A stretch of 64,000 nt of DNA, taken from NCBI GenBank assembly GCA_944989445.1, contig CALYLW010000326.1, positions 169,001-233,000 on the forward strand, written 5' to 3'. Below are positions 58,965 to 64,000 of the stretch, in pieces. A model generated the notes under the pieces. It was given only the letters and a program-made list of their open reading frames with translations, was not told the origin of the DNA and did no database searches. The position numbers and the translations under genes were made by a program. The first letter of the stretch is position 1, and each line of letters opens with the position of its first letter. The stretch comes from Ampullaceana balthica. Its lineage: Eukaryota > Mollusca > Gastropoda > Lymnaeidae.

Positions 58965-59350
58965 TTGTTGTCTATTGTAAGGTAATCTCGTGTTGTCTAT
59001 TGTAAGGTCATCTCTTGTAGTCTATTGTAAGGTAATCTCTTGTAGTCTATTGTTAGGTAATCTCTTGCTGTCTATTGTAGGGTAATCTCTTGTTGTCTAT
59101 GGTAAGGTAATCTCTTGTTGTCTATGGTAAGTTAATCTCTTGTTGTCTATGGTAAGGTAATCTCTTATTGTCTATGGTAAGGTAATCTCTTGTTGTCTAT
59201 TGTAAGGTAATCTCTTATTGTCTATGGTAAGGTAATCTCTTGTTGTCTATTGTAAAGTAATCTCTTGCTGTTTATTGTAAGGTAATCTCTTGTTGTCTAT
59301 TTTTTCTAAGGTAATCTCTTGCTGTCTATTGTAAGAAAGAAAGCACATTT
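58965..59350. repeat. Minisatellite, about 25-bp unit, about 15 copies
   Basis: CTCTTGTTGTCTATTGTAAG plus GTAAT repeats, with TTGCTG, TTATTG and ATGGTAAG variants. Confidence 0.9.
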
Positions 59351-59984
59351 CAAGGTAATCTCTTGCTGTCACTGGAAGTACTGACTAAGATGACTCAAAT
59401 AAAAGCTTCGTCTACCTGATTTTTAGAAAAGTTAGCGGAAATCGAAACTCTAAACAACAATAAACTGACCACATGTACACATCACTCAGAAAATATTGTA
59501 AGACTGGAACCCTATGGCATAAGTTTCGTAGTAAAATCTCAAAGATTCCGTTGATAGATGGTTGAAATGTGCGGCACAGTATAACATGTTGTTTACATTC
59601 TTTGTCGTCGTCGGGTGTAATAATATTTGAAATAGTCAAACTATTAAAAAAAAGAACAATGGAAGTAAATAATTTGAATGTGCGGCAACACCAAAATAAG
59701 CATATTAGAGATTAGACAATGCATATCAAGTACTTTACATTTTTTTCAGAGGACCGTCTTCATTAGGCAATATAAGTGTTCCTTCTAACGTGCGCTATGT
59801 GAGATAGCATCACATTATTATATGAGTGGACATATTCCCCCGCCCCCACATATGAGCTATGCCGTTTAGCTATTGAAAGCTGTATATCATCAAAATAAGA
59901 CGTAACAGTTTCGCCGTCGCTTGTTGTACGTCATGTCCGTTAGTCATAGCGATGTATTGCTATATCGTCTCCACATAAGAAGTG

Positions 59985-60276
59985 GTGCAGCCATTGCTAG
60001 CCATATTCTCTCCATGTAAGTTATAACAGTGCAGCCATTGCTAACCACATTCCCTCCATTAAGTTATAACAGTGCAGCCATTGCTAGCCATATTCTCTCC
60101 ATGTAAGTTATAACAGTGCAGCCATTGCTAACCACATTCCCTCCATTAAGTTATAACAGTGCAGCCATTGCTAGCCATAGTCCATCCATGTAAGTTATAA
60201 CAGTGCAGCATTTGCTAGCCATATTCCCTCCATGTAAGTTATAACAGTGCAGCCATTGCTAACCACATTCCCTCCA
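59985..60276. repeat. Minisatellite, 42-46-bp unit, interrupted by a Helitron
   Basis: TAAGTTATAACAGTGCAGCC plus ATTGCTAGCCATATTCCCTC repeats about seven times. It continues at 61606-61745 on the far side of the Helitron with further diverged units. Confidence 0.9.
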
Positions 60277-61605
60277 TCTATCTTCTATATATATAACTAG
60301 GGGCAAGTACCCGGCTCCCGCCCGGGTTTAACAACAACAGCAACAAAACAAAAACAACAAAAACAACAACAAAACAACAAAAACAAAACAACAACAAAAA
60401 CAACAAAAACAACAAAAACAAAACAACAACAAAAACAACAACAAAACAAAAACAAAACAACAACAAAACAACAACTACAACAACAACAACAAAACAACAA
60501 CTACAACAACAACAGCAACAACAACAAAGCAACAACAACAAAACAACAAATACAACAGCAACAACAACAAAGCAACAACAACATGAAGGACATTGTCGTC
60601 GCAGGGCAAGGGATGTGGACAACAACAACAACAGCAAAAACAACACAAAAGCAACAACAGCAACAACAACAACAACAGCAACAACAACAAAAACAACAAC
60701 AGCAACAACAACAAAAACAAAACAACAACAAAAACATCAACAACAAAACAACAACAAAACAACAACTACAACAACAACAGCAACAACAACAAAGCAACAA
60801 CAAAAAAAAACAACTACAACAACAAAAGCAACAACAACAAAGCAACAAAAAAAATTATTTTATGGCGATAATCGCCTTCTTGTTAATCTCGACACCAAAA
60901 TGTTTATTAATTTGCGTCATTATTTTACGTCTTAATTTTCAATAATTTTTATTTTATATAGCTCATATAGGGAAAAACTACATTTTGGGCCCCCGGGCCC
61001 CCAGGCCCCAGTATCTTATATATATGGAACGAAACCCGTTTAATAACCTTTCCGGTATAATTTTGTGTACGTGTACCAAATTTCACGTTATTTGGTTGTC
61101 TGGATCTTGAGTTATTAGGGAACAGACAGACAACAAATGCGGCTTATATATATAGAGATTCTCTTCGTGGTCGGACCCTGCGAGTCAACAAGAAGCTGCA
61201 TGTGCAACAGATACTAATTTTAGAAAGCAGCGAACCAAATTACTGCAACAATGCATCAAAAGGTGTGCAAATTAAATATGCGCTGTAAAAAAAATTATAT
61301 GACGTCATTGTTTTCGCTGATATTTTAATTTTGTAAATAGGGAACAATGTAAAAAGAGGATTTGATGATGGTTAATTATAACATCAAAAAACAAAGGGGG
61401 CGCCATAGGCACCCTACAACCCCTATTATAAAATACTTTTTGTGCATTTCAGAAAGTTTAATATTTCGTATTGATCAAACAAGGACAAGTTAGTTGGGCT
61501 TTTCAAAAAAGTCGGCGCCGTAGGCGCCCTAAAAAGGACAATAAAGGGGTAAAAGAACTCTCCACGAGCAAGTCTGCGGCGTATGCTACGCCGCGGGGCG
61601 TCTAG
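60277..61605 (+). mobile_element. Helitron (family 2 ends) with nested family B element and (CAA)n expansion
   Basis: It starts TCTATCTTCTATATATA after A (60276) and ends GCGGCGTATGCTACGCCGC, then GGGGCGTCTAG before T (61606). It is inserted between CCCTCCA and TTAAGTTATAAC; intact units nearby read CCCTCCATTAAGTTATAAC. The interior from about 60287 to 61150 is a family B element (ACTAGGGGCAAGTACCCGGC at its start, ACCAAATTTCACGTTATTT near its end). The Helitron resumes at AGATTCTCTTCGTGG. No Rep/helicase coding seen. Confidence 0.82.
60330..60860. repeat. (CAA)n / (AAC)n microsatellite, about 530 bp
   Basis: Long interrupted AAC tracts with CAG and AAA variants. It gives poly-Gln/Asn/Thr frames on plus and poly-Val/Leu/Cys frames on minus, none a credible gene. 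Confidence 0.95.
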
Positions 61606-61745
61606 TTAAGTTATAACAGTACAGCCATTGCTAGCCACATTCCCTCCATGTAAGACATAACAGTGTAGCCATTACTAGCCATAGTTCCTCCACGCCTCCA
61701 CGTAAGACATGTAGCCATTACTGGCCATGTTCTTCCATGTAAAGC
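61606..61745. repeat. Right part of the interrupted minisatellite
   Basis: TTAAGTTATAACAGTACAGC continues the array with diverged units (TAAGACATAACAGTGTAGCC). Confidence 0.85.
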
Positions 61746-61984
61746 TATACCAGACCGATGCACGCGCAGATCTAAACAGACAACTGTGTCGGTAGCCAAA
61801 GCGCTGCTTGGCCCACCTAAACAAATTTCCCACAGAGCCATTGATGCTGGCGTGCGTAGAAGAAAACAGCTGGCGCTGCTGACGCCGTTGTATTTATGAC
61901 TTCATACTTATCCCCCCACCCCACAACAATGTCCATGTCTACCTCAGGTCTTTTAAGTTCCAACTTTCTCAAGATATCTACCTG

Positions 61985-62180
61985 GGGTAAAGCCCTCACT
62001 CACAACACAACGTTTCACCGTTTGGCCAGGGTAAAGCACTCAAAACATAACGTTTAAAAATAAGGACCAGGGTAAAGCCCTCACTCACAAGACAAAGTTA
62101 CATTGTCATTAGGCAAGGTAAAGCCTTAATTCACAACTAAATCACAACACAACGTTACACCATTAGGCCTTAGTAATGCC
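61985..62180. repeat. Degenerate minisatellite, about 50-bp unit
   Basis: CAGGGTAAAGCCCTCACTCA plus CAACACAACGTT repeats about four times. Confidence 0.75.
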
Positions 62181-62508
62181 TCTCAATTTATTTATCCATT
62201 TAACTTTTAGAACTACTGCAAGTTTCATGGCTGAAGATGATTTGGTACGCAAATCAAAGGACTTGCCTACTCGAGCTAAGAGTACCTGCACGGGGGGAAG
62301 GAGCAGGCGCATCAAATAAGAGCGTCCACTCCCTCTCTACCCACCTCCCAAACTTTTTTTTTCGGTCCCATCCCCTGGGTTTTTAATTTATCGAGGTGAT
62401 AAAATATATATGGGAAATAGAAAAGCAGAAAAAGACTAGGAAGCCGAGGGGAAATCACAAAATGATTTTATCAGAAAAGTGTTACACATGGGGGTAATCT
62501 GTGTGAAT

Positions 62509-64000
62509 GAGATTATGACATGTTAGCAACTCAGTGAGTCAGTACATGAGATTATGACATGTTAGCAACTCAGTGAGTCAGTACATGAGATTATGACATG
62601 TTAGCAACTCGGTGAGTCAGTACATGAGATTATGACATGTTAGCAACTCAGTGAGTCAGTACATGAGATTATGACATGTTAGCAACTCAGTGAGTCAGTA
62701 CATGAGATTATGACATGTTAGCAACTCGGTGAGTCAGTACATGAGATTATGACATGTTAGCAACTCGGTGAGTCAGTACATGAGATTATGACATGTTAGC
62801 AACTCGGTGAGTCAGTACATGAGATTATGACATGTTAGCAACTCAGTGAGTCAGTACATGAGATTATGACATGTTAGCAACTCAGTGAGTCAGTACATGA
62901 GAATATGACATGGTAGCAACTCAGTGAGTCAGTACATGAGAATATGACATGTTAGCAACTCAGTGAGTCAGTACATGAGAATATGACATGGTAGCAACTC
63001 GGTGAGTCAGTACATGAGAATATGACATGGTAGCAACTCGTGAGTCAGTACATGAGATTATGACATGTTAGCAACTCAGTGAGTCAGTACATGAGATATG
63101 ACATGTTAGCAACTCAGTGAGTCAGTACATGAGATTATGACATGTTAGCAACTCAGTGAGTCAGTACATGAGATATGACATGTTAGCAACTCAGTGAGTC
63201 AGTACATGAGAATATGACATGTTAGCAACTCAGTGAGTCAGTACATGAGAATATGACATGGTAGCAACTCGGTGAGTCAGTACATGAGATTATGACATGT
63301 TAGCAACTCAGTGAGTCAGTACATGAGAATATGACATGGTAGCAACTCAGTGAGTCAGTACATGAGATTATGACATGTTAGCAACTCAGTGAGTCAGTAC
63401 ATGAGAATATGACATGTTAGCAACTCAGTGAGTCAGTACATGAGATTATGACATGTTAGCAACTCAGTGAGTCAGTACATGAGAATATGACATGTTAGCA
63501 ACTCAGTGAGTCAGTACATGAGAATATGACATGTTAGCAACTCAGTGAGTCAGTACATGAGAATATGACATGGTAGCAACTCGGTGAGTCAGTACATGAG
63601 AATATGACATGGTAGCAACTCAGTGAGTCAGTACATGAGAATATGACATGTTAGCAACTCAGTGAGTCAGTACATGAGATATGACATGTTAGCAACTCAG
63701 TGAGTCAGTACATGAGAATATGACATGTTAGCAACTCAGTGAGTCAGTACATGAGAATATGACATGTTAGCAACTCAGTGAGTCAGTACATGAGAATATG
63801 ACATGGTAGCAACTCGGTGAGTCAGTACATGAGAATATGACATGGTAGCAACTCGGTGAGTCAGTACATGAGAATATGACATGTTAGCAACTCAGTGAGT
63901 CAGTACATGAGAATATGACATGTTAGCAACTCAGTGAGTCAGTACATGAGAATATGACATGTTAGCAACTCAGTGAGTCAGTACATGAGATTATGACATG
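62509..64000. repeat. 39-bp satellite, at least 37 copies, continuing past the right edge
   Basis: Unit ATGACATGTTAGCAACTCAG plus TGAGTCAGTACATGAGATT (or AAT, or AT). Copies are nearly identical. Variants (GTTAGC/GGTAGC, CAG/CGG, ATTAT/AATAT) are ordered in blocks, and some units lack one base. Each unit holds TGAGTCA, the AP-1 consensus, within ACTCAGTGAGT, an inverted repeat. Confidence 0.95.

Noticed and set aside
60278..60945. Poly-Gln/Asn frames (plus) and poly-Val/Leu/Cys frames (minus)
   Set aside because: Products of the (CAA)n microsatellite in a transposon.
61817..61999. Minus frame reading VDILRKLELKRPEVDMDIVV
   Set aside because: The sequence looks somewhat coding and has CAG and GTAGAC near its ends, but its start runs into a tandem repeat and there is no homologue or phase partner.
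62509..64000. Regularly spaced repeats resembling a CRISPR array
   Set aside because: Units are contiguous 39-bp tandem copies with no unique spacers, in an animal genome.

Overview
This is eukaryotic nuclear DNA: AT-rich, intron-rich and crowded with repeats. The coding signal is a handful of small exons with canonical splice sites. A conserved LZTR1 orthologue shows it is an animal. The LINEs, tRNA-derived SINEs, hAT, Harbinger and Helitron elements and many minisatellites fit a lophotrochozoan, most likely a gastropod mollusc; the species is inference and cannot be fixed from the sequence. There is no operon, CRISPR array or other prokaryotic system. Most long open frames are tandem repeats or transposon shadows. 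Three genes can be built exon by exon. (1) LZTR1, minus strand, 460-3423: the first five coding exons (235 codons, kelch repeats); the rest lies beyond the left edge. (2) A complete five-exon PfpI/DJ-1-superfamily gene, plus strand, 12066-18089, 171 codons, with a 4 kb first intron full of transposons. (3) The 3' part of a cell-surface Ly6/uPAR three-finger protein, minus strand, 23341 to at least 27.0 kb and probably to 52.5 kb, with an acidic Ser-Gly linker exon and a GPI-anchor-type tail. LZTR1 and the PfpI-like gene are head to head; the PfpI-like and Ly6 genes converge. Layout: 0-3.4 kb LZTR1, with a decayed copy of exon 4 and a Helitron in intron 1; 3.4-12 kb intergenic, with two hAT elements, a SINE inside one of them, LINE fragments and a family carrying a 14-bp palindrome; 12-18 kb PfpI-like gene, with a SINE split by a hAT; 18-23 kb minisatellites; 23-27 kb Ly6 gene; 27-33 kb repeats and LINE; 34-36.1 kb telomere-like higher-order array; 36-38.2 kb minisatellites; 39-44 kb TATATA-bounded elements; 46.8 kb Harbinger MITE; 47.8-50.9 kb minisatellites, Helitron and LINE; 51-54 kb SINE, two Helitrons carrying tRNA-Val-like genes, and a hAT MITE; 55-60 kb GC-rich minisatellites; 60.3-61.6 kb Helitron inserted in a minisatellite; 62.5-64 kb a 39-bp satellite running off the edge. 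The most unusual observations are the tRNA-Val-like sequences with Pol III-type terminators inside Helitrons, a Helitron whose empty site survives in neighbouring repeat units, target-site-supported nested insertions, LINEs and SINEs with a common 3' tail, and a triplicated splice acceptor in the Ly6 gene.
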